64,000 nt of DNA from Pelomonas sp. V22 (GTDB lineage: Bacteria > Pseudomonadota > Gammaproteobacteria > Burkholderiales > Burkholderiaceae_C), in the NCBI RefSeq assembly GCF_030014915.1, contig NZ_JAGIXS010000001.1:1674001-1738000 (forward strand), given 5' to 3'. Positions 32,043-40,414 of this stretch are shown one piece after another; positions within the stretch are counted from its first letter, which is position 1, and every line of letters begins with the position of its first letter. The notes beneath the pieces are model-generated. The model did not search any database, had not been told where the DNA came from, and worked only from the letters and a program-made list of their open reading frames with translations. Made by a program: the position numbers and the translations under genes.

Positions 32043-34037
32043 ATGGCTGCCAGCATCCGCGTCATCGCCAACAACGACATCGTCCACATCGCCTGGTCGC
32101 TCGACCGTGCGATCAAGGACTGCGCCGGCTTCATGATCAGCCGCCGCCCCGCCGGCAGCACCGAGGCCTGGCAGCCGCTGCGCTCGCTCCTGCAGTTCGA
32201 CAACCGGCCGGGCGCAGAGGCCGAGCTGCCGACCACGGTCTCGCCGGTCACCGGCTTCCACTGGCGAGATTTCCTGGACCGCGCCAGCCGCGACACGCCG
32301 CTGCAGTACCAGGTGGTGGCGATGCGCAAGAAGGGCGCGGGCTTTGAGCCCCTCCCCGGGTTCGCGCCCCTGGTCTCCGATCCGATCACCGCCACCGAGC
32401 AGATCGGCGCGGACCTGGAGGTCTATTTCAATCGCGGCATCCTCTCCACCCAGGCCCTGGTCAAGCTGCTGGCGCCCTATGGCGGCAGCAATGCCGATGC
32501 CCTGCAGAAGGCGCTCGACGACCCGCAGGGCGCCGCCCGCACGCGGCTCAGCGGCGAGCTGCAAGGCGCCCTGCTCAAGCTGCTGGCCGAGCGCAAGGCC
32601 ATCGGCGGCCGCTGCTATGCCGCGCTGTACGAGCTGACCGATGACCTGCTGATCAGCCAGCTGGCCGAGGCGGGCGGCGCCCTGCACCTGGTGCTGTCCA
32701 ACAACACCGGCGACAAGACCAAGGGCTACGACAACGCCAACAGCAAGGGCCGCGCCGCGATGAGCCAGTCCGGCTGCGAGCTGATCTCGCGCTACCTGCC
32801 CGACAGCCGCAGCATCGGCCACAACAAGTTCGTCGTGCTGGTCGATGCCGCCGGCCAGCCGCAGGCCGTGCTGACCGGCAGCACCAACTGGACCCGCTCG
32901 GGCCTTTGCACGCAGAGCAACAACGCCGTCATCCTGCGCTCGCCGGTCATTGCCGGCGTCTACCTCGACTACTGGAAACGGCTGCGCGACGACACGCTGG
33001 CGCCCGGCATTCCGCCCGTGCCCAAGGCCGTCAGCGCGCTGCAGGGCGCGGCGCTGCGGGCCGCCGATGCGCCGGCCCCGCCCTTTGCCAAGCTGAAGGA
33101 TGGCAAGACCCAGGCCGCCGTCTGGTTCTCGCCCAACACGCCCACGCTGATCCCCGACGCCAAGCGCGTGCCCGGCCGGCCCGACGCACCGCCCGACATG
33201 CAGACCCTGTTCAATGCCGTGGCCCAGGCCAAGCAGGCCGTGCTGGTGCTGGCCTTCATGCCGGGCCAGGCCGGCAACGACCGCTCCTGGACCCTGCCCA
33301 AGCAGCTCGCTGCCGTCTGTCGCGAGAAGCCGTGGCTGTTCGTGCGCGGCGCCATCAGCGACCCCGAGGCGGCGATGGAATTCGAGGCCTCGCGCACGCC
33401 GGAGATGGATGCCGAGTTCGTTGCCCCGGCCGGCATCCTGAAGAACGAGGAGCGCTGGCTGCGCGAGATCTACAAGGCCGGCCATGCCATCGTGCACAAC
33501 AAGATCGTGGTGATCGACCCGTTCTCCGACAACTGCCTGGTCGTGACCGGCAGCCACAACCTCGGCTACAAGGCCTCGTACAACAACGACGAGAACATGC
33601 TGTTCATACGCGGCAACCGCCTGGTGGCCGAGGCCTATGCCACCCACGTGGCCGACCTGTTCGAGCACTACCGCTGGCGCTGGTACGAGCAGCGCCAGGC
33701 GCAGCGCGCGGCTGCGGCCGACTGGCTCCGCCAGGGCGCCCAGGTCGAGACGGCCGACAAGGTCGACCCGCGCAAGTTCTACGACATCGCTTTCGATCCC
33801 GACAAGCCCGGGCCCGACTGGCAAGCCCGCTACTTCGATGCCTCGCGCCTGGCCACGCGCGAGCGGCAGTTCTGGGTCGGCAGCGGCCGGCGGCTGGAGG
33901 CGCTGAAGCCAGTGCCGGGGCGCCGCATCACTTATGGCTACAGCGCAGCCGAGCTGAAGCTGCAAAAGGCCAAGGCCGAACTGAAGGCGCGCAAGAAGGC
34001 CCGCTCAGACGATGGCGATGCCGGCGACGGCAACTGA
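32043..34037 (+). CDS. Phospholipase D-like protein with two HKD motifs
   Basis: A 664-residue protein from the ATG at 32043, which has AGGAGG 4 nt upstream. Residues 1-110 look like a fibronectin-type or beta-sandwich module (IRVIANNDIVHIAWSLD). Two PLD-type halves follow: the first with HNKFVVLVDAAGQPQAVLTGSTNWT, in parts (H, K, then D at x5 rather than the usual x4), the second HNKIVVIDPFSDNCLVVTGSHN, in parts (H-x-K-x4-D). Both have the GS(T/H)N motif, so an active site at the pseudo-dimer interface is likely. PLD-type enzymes hydrolyse or transfer phosphodiesters of lipid or nucleic acid. No signal peptide; presumably cytosolic. Lys-rich tail. The stop abuts the modE stop with no gap. 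Confidence 0.88.
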   Translation: MAASIRVIANNDIVHIAWSLDRAIKDCAGFMISRRPAGSTEAWQPLRSLLQFDNRPGAEAELPTTVSPVTGFHWRDFLDRASRDTPLQYQVVAMRKKGAGFEPLPGFAPLVSDPITATEQIGADLEVYFNRGILSTQALVKLLAPYGGSNADALQKALDDPQGAARTRLSGELQGALLKLLAERKAIGGRCYAALYELTDDLLISQLAEAGGALHLVLSNNTGDKTKGYDNANSKGRAAMSQSGCELISRYLPDSRSIGHNKFVVLVDAAGQPQAVLTGSTNWTRSGLCTQSNNAVILRSPVIAGVYLDYWKRLRDDTLAPGIPPVPKAVSALQGAALRAADAPAPPFAKLKDGKTQAAVWFSPNTPTLIPDAKRVPGRPDAPPDMQTLFNAVAQAKQAVLVLAFMPGQAGNDRSWTLPKQLAAVCREKPWLFVRGAISDPEAAMEFEASRTPEMDAEFVAPAGILKNEERWLREIYKAGHAIVHNKIVVIDPFSDNCLVVTGSHNLGYKASYNNDENMLFIRGNRLVAEAYATHVADLFEHYRWRWYEQRQAQRAAAADWLRQGAQVETADKVDPRKFYDIAFDPDKPGPDWQARYFDASRLATRERQFWVGSGRRLEALKPVPGRRITYGYSAAELKLQKAKAELKARKKARSDDGDAGDGN

Positions 34038-34856
34038 TCAGGCGGCCACGCCCACGATCACGCTGGATGCCTTGAATACGGCCACGGCCTCGCTGCCCAC
34101 GGCCAGGCCCAGGGCCTCGGCGCTCGCCTGCGTCACGATGGCCGCGACGCTGCCGCCACCGGGCAACTCCAGCACCACCTCGCTGTTGACTGCACCCTCG
34201 GTCAGGCGGGCCACACGGCCGCGAAGCTGGTTGCGGGCCGACAGCTTCACGCCCTCGGCGTCCGTCATCAGCAGCACGCTGGAGGCCTTGATCAGCGCGA
34301 AAGCCTTCGCCCCTACGACCAGGCCCAGCTCGCGGCTGCTCTCGCGCGTAAGCGTGGCGACGATGGTCTGGCCGCCTATCACCTGCAGCTCCAGCTCGTC
34401 GTTGACGGCGCCGGTGCGCAGCGCGCTCACGGTGCCGGCGAACTGGTTGCGGGCGCTGGTCTTCATGGCGATGCCTTCCAGGAGTGCGTAGTCGGCGCTG
34501 AGGCCTTGCGATTGCTGGTTGAGCCGTGCGACGAAGCGCGCATGCTCCTGCTGGATCAGGCCGTAGTTGCGCACCAGCTGGGCGCCGCGCTCAGTCAAGC
34601 GCGTGAAGCCGCCGCCCTTGCCACCGGCCGAGCGCTCCAGCAGTGGCTCACCGGCCAGGTTGCTCATCTGCTCGATGGCGTTCCAGGCGCCCTTGTAGCT
34701 GAAGCCGGCCGCCTTGGCCGCATGCGTGAGCGAACCCAGCCGCGCGATCTCGGCCAGCAGGGCCAGGTGGCGGGCGCTGGCCAGCGCCTGGCCTTGCAGG
34801 CTCAGGCGCAGTTCGGCTTCGACGCTCAGTGCCGGCGCTGGCTTGCTGCGGCTCAT
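34038..34856 (-). CDS. modE: ModE-type molybdate-responsive regulator with two TOBE (Mop) domains
   Basis: A 272-residue regulator. The N-terminal LysR-like winged helix (residues 25-90) includes LLAEIARLGSLTHAAKAAGFSYK and LTERGAQLV; the C-terminal part holds two molbindin/TOBE domains (about 130-195 and 205-270), with SARNQFAGTVSALRTGAVNDE and SARNQLRGRVARLTEGAVNSE as the repeated molybdate-binding strands. ModE binds molybdate and represses modABC. The gene overlaps modC by 4 bp, so it is the last gene of the operon here rather than divergent as in E. coli, giving autoregulation if a ModE site controls the operon. Confidence 0.95.
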   Translation of the reverse strand: MSRSKPAPALSVEAELRLSLQGQALASARHLALLAEIARLGSLTHAAKAAGFSYKGAWNAIEQMSNLAGEPLLERSAGGKGGGFTRLTERGAQLVRNYGLIQQEHARFVARLNQQSQGLSADYALLEGIAMKTSARNQFAGTVSALRTGAVNDELELQVIGGQTIVATLTRESSRELGLVVGAKAFALIKASSVLLMTDAEGVKLSARNQLRGRVARLTEGAVNSEVVLELPGGGSVAAIVTQASAEALGLAVGSEAVAVFKASSVIVGVAA

Positions 34857-35521
34857 GGCGTGATGCGCCCATCACGCAATTGCAGCCGCGCCTCGCCGAA
34901 GCGGGCCAGGTCCTCGGGGTCGTGGGTGATCATCAGCATGGGGATGTCAATGCGATCGAGCAAAGCCTGCAACTCGTCGCGCAGGCGCTCGCGCAGCTCG
35001 GGGTCGAGGGCGGCGAAGGGCTCGTCCAGCAGCAGGGCGCGCGGCTGGTTCACGAGGGCCCGGGCCAGGGCCGTGCGCTGGCGCTGGCCGCCCGAGAGCT
35101 GGTGCGGCCGCTGGCCGGCCACGGCCTGCAGCTCGAAGGCCAGCAGCCAGCGCTCGACCGCCGCCTCGCGGACTTGAGCCGGTGGATTGCGCCAGCCGCG
35201 CCGCAGGCCGAAGGCGATGTTCTGGCGCACGTTCAGGTGCGGGAACAGCGCGTAGTCCTGGAACAGGTAGCCGAAGCGCCGATCACGTGCCGGGCTCGCG
35301 AGGCCGGCGCGGCTGTCGAACAAGGGCTCGCCGCCGAAAGCGATGCGGCCGCTGTCAGGCGTCAGCAGGCCGGCGATGGCCTGCAGCGTGAGGCTCTTGC
35401 CGGCGCCCGAGGGCCCGTAGATCACGGTGCGGCGGGCCTCGGTGCGGAAGCTCACATCGAGCTCGAAATTGCGGCCTGGACTCGTGATCCGCTTGCGGAT
35501 CTGTACGTCGAAAACCGTCAT
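34853..35521 (-). CDS. modC: Molybdate ABC transporter ATP-binding protein, short form
   Basis: A 222-residue ATPase started at the ATG at 35521, overlapping the modB stop by 4 bp. Walker A is IYGPSGAGKS, the signature LSGGQRQRTALARAL, Walker B LLLDEPFAALD, and the switch His lies in MLMITHDPEDL. Canonical ModC is about 350 residues and ends with a molybdate-binding TOBE domain; here the protein stops right after the ATPase core (about residue 220), so the regulatory domain is absent. Two such TOBE domains are present in the next gene's product, ModE. It energises molybdate import with ModA and ModB. Confidence 0.94.
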   Translation of the reverse strand: MTVFDVQIRKRITSPGRNFELDVSFRTEARRTVIYGPSGAGKSLTLQAIAGLLTPDSGRIAFGGEPLFDSRAGLASPARDRRFGYLFQDYALFPHLNVRQNIAFGLRRGWRNPPAQVREAAVERWLLAFELQAVAGQRPHQLSGGQRQRTALARALVNQPRALLLDEPFAALDPELRERLRDELQALLDRIDIPMLMITHDPEDLARFGEARLQLRDGRITP

Positions 35522-36195
35522 GCGAGCGGCCTCGCCGGCGCCAGCCGCCCGGCCGCCAGCAGCACGGCGATGCAGGTCAGCGAGGTGATCAAGACCAGGG
35601 TGTTGGCGGTCGAATCCTGCCCGGCCTGCACGGCCTCGTAGACCGCCACCGACAGCGTCTGCGTGCGCCCCGGGATGCTGCCGGCCACCATCAGCGTGGC
35701 GCCGAATTCGCCGAGCGCGCGGGCAAAGGCCAGCAGCAGGCCAGCGAGGATGCCGCGCCAGGCCATGGGCAGGGTCACGCGGAAAAACAGCGCCCAATCC
35801 GGGAGGCCCAGCACGCGGGCGGCGCGCTCCAGCTGCGGATCCACGCCCTCGAAGGCGGCGCGGGCCGACTTCAGCACCAAGGGGAAAGCCACGATGGTCG
35901 CAGCGATCACCGCGCCCTGCCAGGTGAAGATCAGGTTGATGCCAAAGCTGTCATGCAGCCAGGCGCCGAGCCAGCCGCGCTTGCCTATCAGCACCAGCAG
36001 GTAGTAGCCCAGCACCGTGGGCGGCAGCACCATGGGCAAGGTCAGCACCGCGTCCAGCAGCTCGCGGCCGGGAAAGCGCCAGCGCGCCAGCGCGAAGCCA
36101 GCTGCCACGCCCAGCACCAGGTTGAGCAGCGTGGCCCAGCCGGCCACCTTCAGCGACAGCGCAAGGGCGATCCAGGCCGGGTCCAGGTTGCTCAT
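35518..36195 (-). CDS. modB: Molybdate ABC transporter permease
   Basis: A 225-residue inner-membrane permease with five predicted helices. The sequence TLPMVLPPTVLGYYLLVLIG and the EAA loop region ARALGEFGATLMVAGSIPGRT (in parts) are those of ModB/CysT-type permeases, and the LPDWALFFRVTLPMAWRGILAG segment is typical coupling-helix context. It follows modA by 3 bp and overlaps modC by 4 bp, so the four mod genes form one transcription unit in the order modA-modB-modC-modE. Confidence 0.95.
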   Translation of the reverse strand: MSNLDPAWIALALSLKVAGWATLLNLVLGVAAGFALARWRFPGRELLDAVLTLPMVLPPTVLGYYLLVLIGKRGWLGAWLHDSFGINLIFTWQGAVIAATIVAFPLVLKSARAAFEGVDPQLERAARVLGLPDWALFFRVTLPMAWRGILAGLLLAFARALGEFGATLMVAGSIPGRTQTLSVAVYEAVQAGQDSTANTLVLITSLTCIAVLLAAGRLAPARPLA

Positions 36196-36198
36196 AGC

Positions 36199-36969
36199 TC
36201 AGGGCTTCTGGAAGCCGTGCCGCGCCAGCACGGCCTGGCCGGCGGGCGACTGCACATAGGCCAGGAACTGGCGGGCGCCCTCTGCATTGGGGCCACCGGC
36301 CACGCCGGCGATCGGATAAAGGATGGGCGTCTCGGTCGCCACGCTGAAGGCGGGGCGGACCTTGTCCTTCTGCACGGCGGCGTCGGTGGCGTAGACGAAG
36401 CCAGCCTCGACCTCGCCGCGCGCCACATAGTCCAGCGCCTGGCGCACGTTCTGCGCGTAGACGGCCTTGGGCTCGACGGCCGGCCACAGCTTGGCCGCCT
36501 CCAGCGCGCTCTTGGCATAGCGGCCGGCCGGCACGCCCTCGGGCTTGCCGAGCGCAACGCGCTTGACCTCGGGCTTTTGCAAATCGGCGAGGGTCTTGAG
36601 CTGCAGGCCGCCTTCCAGCGGCGTCACCAGCACCAGGCTGTTGGCCACGAAGTTGCGGCGGCTGCCGGCCTGCAGGAGCTTCTGCTGCTCGGCCTTGTCC
36701 ATGGTCTCCTGGTCGGCCGAGGCGAACACGTCGACCGGCGCCCCCTTGGCGATCTGCACCAGCAGCGCGTCCGAGGCGGCGAAGTTGAACAAGAGCTTGG
36801 TCCCCGGATGCTGGGCCTCGAAGCCCGTCGCCATCTCCTTGAAGGCATTGGTCAGGCTGGCAGCGGCCGAGACCGTGAGGTCGGCTGCGGCGGCAGCGAG
36901 GCTGGCTGCGCCCAAGACCGCAACAGCGGCCAGGCGCAGGATCTTGAAGCGGGGGGTGGGGGTGTTCAT
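36199..36969 (-). CDS. modA: Molybdate-binding periplasmic protein
   Basis: A 256-residue binding protein read from the ATG at 36969; a GTG at 36993 is an alternative but would place the start within the candidate operator. The signal peptide is LRLAAVAVLGAASLAAAAA. The mature protein begins LTVSAAASLTNAFKEMATGF, with the SAAASL oxyanion-binding loop, and continues FNFAASDALLVQIAKGAPVDVFASAD (in parts) and GEVEAGFVYATDAAV, all typical of ModA. It binds molybdate or tungstate and delivers it to ModBC. No clear Shine-Dalgarno sequence is seen before either start. Confidence 0.94.
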   Translation of the reverse strand: MNTPTPRFKILRLAAVAVLGAASLAAAAADLTVSAAASLTNAFKEMATGFEAQHPGTKLLFNFAASDALLVQIAKGAPVDVFASADQETMDKAEQQKLLQAGSRRNFVANSLVLVTPLEGGLQLKTLADLQKPEVKRVALGKPEGVPAGRYAKSALEAAKLWPAVEPKAVYAQNVRQALDYVARGEVEAGFVYATDAAVQKDKVRPAFSVATETPILYPIAGVAGGPNAEGARQFLAYVQSPAGQAVLARHGFQKP

Positions 36970-36973
36970 CGAT

Positions 36974-36997
36974 CGAAATATATCCGAGTACACAACG
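36974..36997. promoter_or_regulatory. Candidate ModE operator upstream of modA
   Basis: On the minus strand, CGTTGTGT-ACTCGGAT-ATATTTCG has the same 8-8-8 layout as the E. coli modA operator (CGTTATAT-N8-ACATAACG type), with 6 of 8 bases agreeing in each half when compared with CGTTATAT/ATATAACG. It is an AT-rich island in GC-rich DNA, directly in front of modA. Halves are imperfect and the site lies very near the start codon, so this is tentative. Confidence 0.4.
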
Positions 36998-37121
36998 AAA
37001 GCCTTGCCTCAGGGCAAGCCGGTGGCGAGGCGCGCACGCGGCATCAAGCGGCATCTGAACGCGGCGCGACGATCCGACACAATCCGCCGGGTCTTTGTGC
37101 AGGCATGGAAGGACGATAGCG

Positions 37122-38735
37122 ATGAGCAGCGAATTGAACCGGAGAAGCTTTGCGGCGGCTGCCGCCACCCTGGGAGCCGGGCTGGCGTCCTCGACGGCCT
37201 CGGCAGCGAACGCACCCGCCCTCGGCGCGCTGGACAAGCTGGACGTGGCTGCCCTGCAAGCCGCCATGGCCGCCGGCCGGCTGAGCGCGGTGGAGCTCAC
37301 GCGCCACTGCCTCAAGCGCATCGAGGCCCTGAACCTGCGCGGCCCCAAGCTGCGCGCCGTGATCGAGCTGAACCCCGACGCGCTCGCCCAGGCCCGCGCG
37401 CTCGATGCCGAGCGGCGCCACAAGAAATCACCGCAGCTGCGCGGCCCCTTGCACGGCATCCCCGTGCTCTTGAAGGACAACATCGCTACGGCCGACAAGA
37501 TGAGCACCACCGCCGGTTCGCTGGCCCTCGCCGGCCTGCGCGCGCAGCGCGATGCCCACATCGTCGAGCGGCTGCGCGCGGCCGGTGCCGTCATCCTCGG
37601 CAAGACCAACCTCAGCGAATGGGCCAACATCCGCAGCAACCGTTCCAGCAGCGGCTGGAGCAGCCGGGGCGGCCAGACGCGCAACCCGCATGTCCTGAAC
37701 CGCAGCCCCAGCGGCTCCAGTTCCGGCTCGGCTTCGGCCGCTGCCGCCAGCCTTGCGCCGCTGACCGTGGGCACCGAGACCGACGGCTCGATCTGCTCGC
37801 CGGCCCAGGCCTGCGGCGTGGTCGGCTTCAAGCCCACGGTGGGTCTCGTGAGCCGCGCCGGCATCATCCCGATCTCGGCCAGCCAGGACACGGCCGGCCC
37901 CATCGTTCGCCGCGTTGCCGATGCAGCGGTGCTGGCCCAGGTGCTGGCCGGCGCCGACCCGCTCGACGCCATCACCCAAACCCAGCCCGCGACGGCGCCG
38001 GACTTCCTCAGCGGCCTGAAGCGCGACGCGCTGCAAGGCAAGCGCATCGGCGTGGTGCGCGCCGCCATCCCGAATCAGCCCGGCGTGGCCGCCTTGTTCG
38101 ACCAGGCTTTGGCCACGCTGCGCGAACAGGGCGCGATCCTGGTCGACCCCGTGGTGATCCCGAACTACGCCGAAGCCCGCCGGGGTGAGTTCGCGGTGCT
38201 GCTGCATGAGCTGAAGGACGGCCTCGCCAAGTACCTGGCGGCCTACCAGAGCGATGCGCCGGTCAAGAGCCTGGCTGACGTGATCGCCTGGAACAAGGCC
38301 CATGCCGACAAGACCATGCCTTTCTTCGCACAGGAGACGCTGGAAGCCGCCGAGGCCACGGCCGGCATCGAGGCGCCGGCCTACCTGGAGGCACTGGCCA
38401 GTTGCCGGCGGCTGTCGCGCGCCGAGGGCATCGATGCGCTGTTCGGCCAGCACCAACTGGATGCCGTGGTCGGCCCCACCAGCAACATCGCCGCGTCCAT
38501 CGACCACCTGCTCGGCGACCGCCCGGGCGGCGGCGGCTTCGGCTCGATCTTCGCGGTGGCCGGCTATCCGCACATCACCGTGCCCATGGGCCAGGTCGGT
38601 GGACTGCCGGTGGGCCTGTCCATCGCCTCGCAGGCCTGGCAGGACGCGCGCGTGCTGGCCTTCGCCTACGCCTACGAGCAGGCCAGCCAGCAGCTGCGGG
38701 CGCCGAAGTTCCTGCCCGAGACCGGTTTGAACTGA
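37122..38735 (+). CDS. Exported amidase (amidase signature family)
   Basis: A 537-residue enzyme started at the ATG at 37122 with AAGGA 9 nt upstream. A twin-arginine signal (NRRSFAAAAATLGAGLASS) suggests export in folded form. The Ser-cisSer-Lys triad is present: K118 in LHGIPVLLKDNIATA, the cis-Ser in SGSSSGSASAAAAS and nucleophile Ser in GTETDGSICSPA. These enzymes hydrolyse carboxylic amides; the substrate is unknown, and length is slightly above the usual 470-500 because of the signal. It is divergent from modA and its stop overlaps the EamA transporter start by 1 bp (TGATG), which suggests that product and transporter work together. Confidence 0.93.
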   Translation: MSSELNRRSFAAAAATLGAGLASSTASAANAPALGALDKLDVAALQAAMAAGRLSAVELTRHCLKRIEALNLRGPKLRAVIELNPDALAQARALDAERRHKKSPQLRGPLHGIPVLLKDNIATADKMSTTAGSLALAGLRAQRDAHIVERLRAAGAVILGKTNLSEWANIRSNRSSSGWSSRGGQTRNPHVLNRSPSGSSSGSASAAAASLAPLTVGTETDGSICSPAQACGVVGFKPTVGLVSRAGIIPISASQDTAGPIVRRVADAAVLAQVLAGADPLDAITQTQPATAPDFLSGLKRDALQGKRIGVVRAAIPNQPGVAALFDQALATLREQGAILVDPVVIPNYAEARRGEFAVLLHELKDGLAKYLAAYQSDAPVKSLADVIAWNKAHADKTMPFFAQETLEAAEATAGIEAPAYLEALASCRRLSRAEGIDALFGQHQLDAVVGPTSNIAASIDHLLGDRPGGGGFGSIFAVAGYPHITVPMGQVGGLPVGLSIASQAWQDARVLAFAYAYEQASQQLRAPKFLPETGLN

Positions 38736-39619
38736 TGCCATCCAACGATCAGGCCAGCGCCTCGGCGCGGCTCTATCCCCTGCTCTTCGTGGCCCTGTGG
38801 AGCACGGGCTTCCTCGGTGCCAAGTTCGGTCTGCCCGATGCGGAGCCGCTCATTTTCCTGAGCCTGCGCTATGCCCTGGTGCTGGTGCTGATGGGCGTCG
38901 TTGCCCTGCTCAGCCGCGCACCCTGGCCGCGCAGCCGCCGCGAATGGCTGCACATCGCGGTCTCGGGCCTGCTGGTGCATGCCGTGTACCTCGGCGGTGT
39001 CTTCATCGCCATCGGCCATGGCCTCCCGGCCGGCATCACGGCCCTGGTGGTGGGCCTGCAGCCGGTGCTGACGGCCCTGGGCGCCGGCGCCTTGCTCGGC
39101 GAACGCGTGCGGCCGGCGCAATGGCTGGGCCTCGCGCTCGGCTTTGCCGGTGTGAGCCTGGTCGTGGCCCACAAGGTAGCGGCCGGCGCAAGCAGCGCCT
39201 CGCTCTTCACGATGCTGCTGCCGGCCGTGATCGCCCTGTTCGGCATCACCGCCGGCACGCTGTACCAGAAGCGCTTCTGCCCGAGCTTCGACCTGCGCAG
39301 CGGCTCGGTGATCCAGTTCCTGCCCTGCCTCGTCGTCACCGCGCTGGCGGCCGGCCTGACCGAGACGATGGAGGTCCGCTGGACCGGGCATTTCGTCTTC
39401 GCCCTGGCCTGGCTGGTGCTGGTGCTCTCGGTCGGCGCGGTGAGCCTGCTGAACCTGCTGATACGCCGGGGCAGCGCGGTCAATGTGGCCAGCCTGTTCT
39501 ACCTGACGCCGCCGACCACGGCCCTGTTCGCCTGGGCCCTGTTCGGCGAGACGCTCTCCGGCCTGGCCCTCGCCGGCATGGCGCTGGCGGTGTTCGGTGT
39601 CTGGCTGGCGCGGCGCTGA
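38735..39619 (+). CDS. EamA/DMT-family transporter
   Basis: A 294-residue inner-membrane protein with ten hydrophobic helices arranged as two EamA repeats (about residues 10-140 and 155-290). Motifs include FVALWSTGFLGAKFGLPDA, GVFIAIGHGLPAGITALVVGLQPVLTAL (in parts), and in the second half NLLIRRGSAVNVASLFYLTPPTTAL (in parts) and GMALAVFGVWLARR. DMT members mostly export amino acids or other metabolites. It starts inside the amidase stop codon, so translation is coupled. Confidence 0.93.
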   Translation: MPSNDQASASARLYPLLFVALWSTGFLGAKFGLPDAEPLIFLSLRYALVLVLMGVVALLSRAPWPRSRREWLHIAVSGLLVHAVYLGGVFIAIGHGLPAGITALVVGLQPVLTALGAGALLGERVRPAQWLGLALGFAGVSLVVAHKVAAGASSASLFTMLLPAVIALFGITAGTLYQKRFCPSFDLRSGSVIQFLPCLVVTALAAGLTETMEVRWTGHFVFALAWLVLVLSVGAVSLLNLLIRRGSAVNVASLFYLTPPTTALFAWALFGETLSGLALAGMALAVFGVWLARR

Positions 39620-39634
39620 ACGCCGGGGCGCTGG

Positions 39635-39880
39635 CTAGGACGGCAGCCGCACCGAGACGCCGTACAGCGCCAGTAGCCCCATCACATGGCCGACGGCCAC
39701 GCCCGGCTCGCCGGCCTCGATGCGGCCTATGGTCTGCACATGAACGCCCAGGCGCGCCGCCGCGGCCGCCTGGCCTTCGCCGGCCTTGAGGCGAGCCTGC
39801 TTCGCGGCCGCACCCATCTCGCCGATCACGCGCAGCGCGTCGGGGCCTATCTCCACGGAAATTCGCTTGCCTTGTGCCAT
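39635..39880 (-). CDS. Orphan XRE/HipB-like helix-turn-helix protein
   Basis: An 81-residue DNA-binding protein. The helix-turn-helix is at about residues 25-75; AARLGVHVQTIGRIEAGEPGVAVGHVMGLL (read in parts) is the pattern seen in HipB-type antitoxins, which usually sit upstream of a HipA kinase gene. No hipA-like gene follows: its stop faces the EamA transporter stop with a 15-bp gap. It is either a solitary regulator or the remains of a hipBA module. It lies 15 bp after the MerR gene stop in the same direction and could be in its transcript. Confidence 0.85.
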   Translation of the reverse strand: MAQGKRISVEIGPDALRVIGEMGAAAKQARLKAGEGQAAAAARLGVHVQTIGRIEAGEPGVAVGHVMGLLALYGVSVRLPS

Positions 39881-39895
39881 GGCGGCATTGTCGCC

Positions 39896-40333
39896 TCAGG
39901 CCTTGCGAGCATTCGGTTTCAGCGCGCGGCTCTGGCGCTGCTTGTCCAGCGCCCCCGAGGCGGCTGACTTCAGCAGCCCCTGAAACGTCGGGCATTGCAG
40001 GTGGCTGGGCGCCCGGCAGGCGGCCGCATGGCGCAGGCCCCGGCTCATGGCCCGCAGGTGGCGGATGTTCTGGTCGATCTCATCGGCCTTGGCCACCAGC
40101 AGCCGCCGGTCGATGCTGGGCTCCCCCTTGGGCGAGAGCATTGAATGGATCTCGTCCAGCGAGAGCCCGGCCGCCTGCCCCAGCGCGATCAGGGCCAGCT
40201 GGTCCAGCACGCCGGCCGCGAACTGGCGGCGTGCGCCCTCCGGCCCCAGCGAGGCGATCAGCCCCTTCTTCTCGTAGTAGCGCAGCGTCGAGGCTGGCAC
40301 GCCGGCGCGTTTGGCGACTTCAGCAATGTCCAT
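39896..40333 (-). CDS. MerR-family transcriptional regulator
   Basis: A 145-residue regulator from the ATG at 40333 (a TTG one codon upstream is possible). The winged helix MDIAEVAKRAGVPASTLRYYEKKGL (in parts) and the RRQFAAGVLDQLALI region are typical; a dimerisation helix covers about residues 75-108. The C-terminal piece has two cysteines, AACRAPSHLQCPTFQGLL, that might sense a metal, thiol or electrophile; it lacks SoxR's four-Cys cluster. It is divergent from the DUF2938/flavodoxin/DUF2798 genes and its likely operator lies between -35 and -10 of their promoter. Basic tail (KQRQSRALKPNARKA). Confidence 0.93.
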   Translation of the reverse strand: MDIAEVAKRAGVPASTLRYYEKKGLIASLGPEGARRQFAAGVLDQLALIALGQAAGLSLDEIHSMLSPKGEPSIDRRLLVAKADEIDQNIRHLRAMSRGLRHAAACRAPSHLQCPTFQGLLKSAASGALDKQRQSRALKPNARKA

Positions 40334-40343
40334 CAAATAGCTC

Positions 40344-40374
40344 TTGACTTGAAGTTGACTTCAACTTGCATAGT
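40344..40374 (+). promoter_or_regulatory. MerR-type promoter with 19-bp spacer and central dyad
   Basis: TTGACT (40344-40349) and CATAGT (40369-40374) are separated by 19 bp, the overlong spacer used by MerR-controlled promoters. The spacer holds AAGTTGA-CT-TCAACTT (40352-40367), a perfect 7-bp-arm dyad that would be the MerR binding site. It faces the DUF2938 gene (start 40415, GAAGGAG ribosome-binding site), with the MerR gene reading away on the other side. Confidence 0.75.
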
Positions 40375-40414
40375 GGCTTCACACCGACCTCAAGTCAAGC
40401 CGAAGGAGTCCCGC

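Noticed and set aside
39635-39880. Complete hipBA module
   Set aside because: No HipA-like gene on either side.
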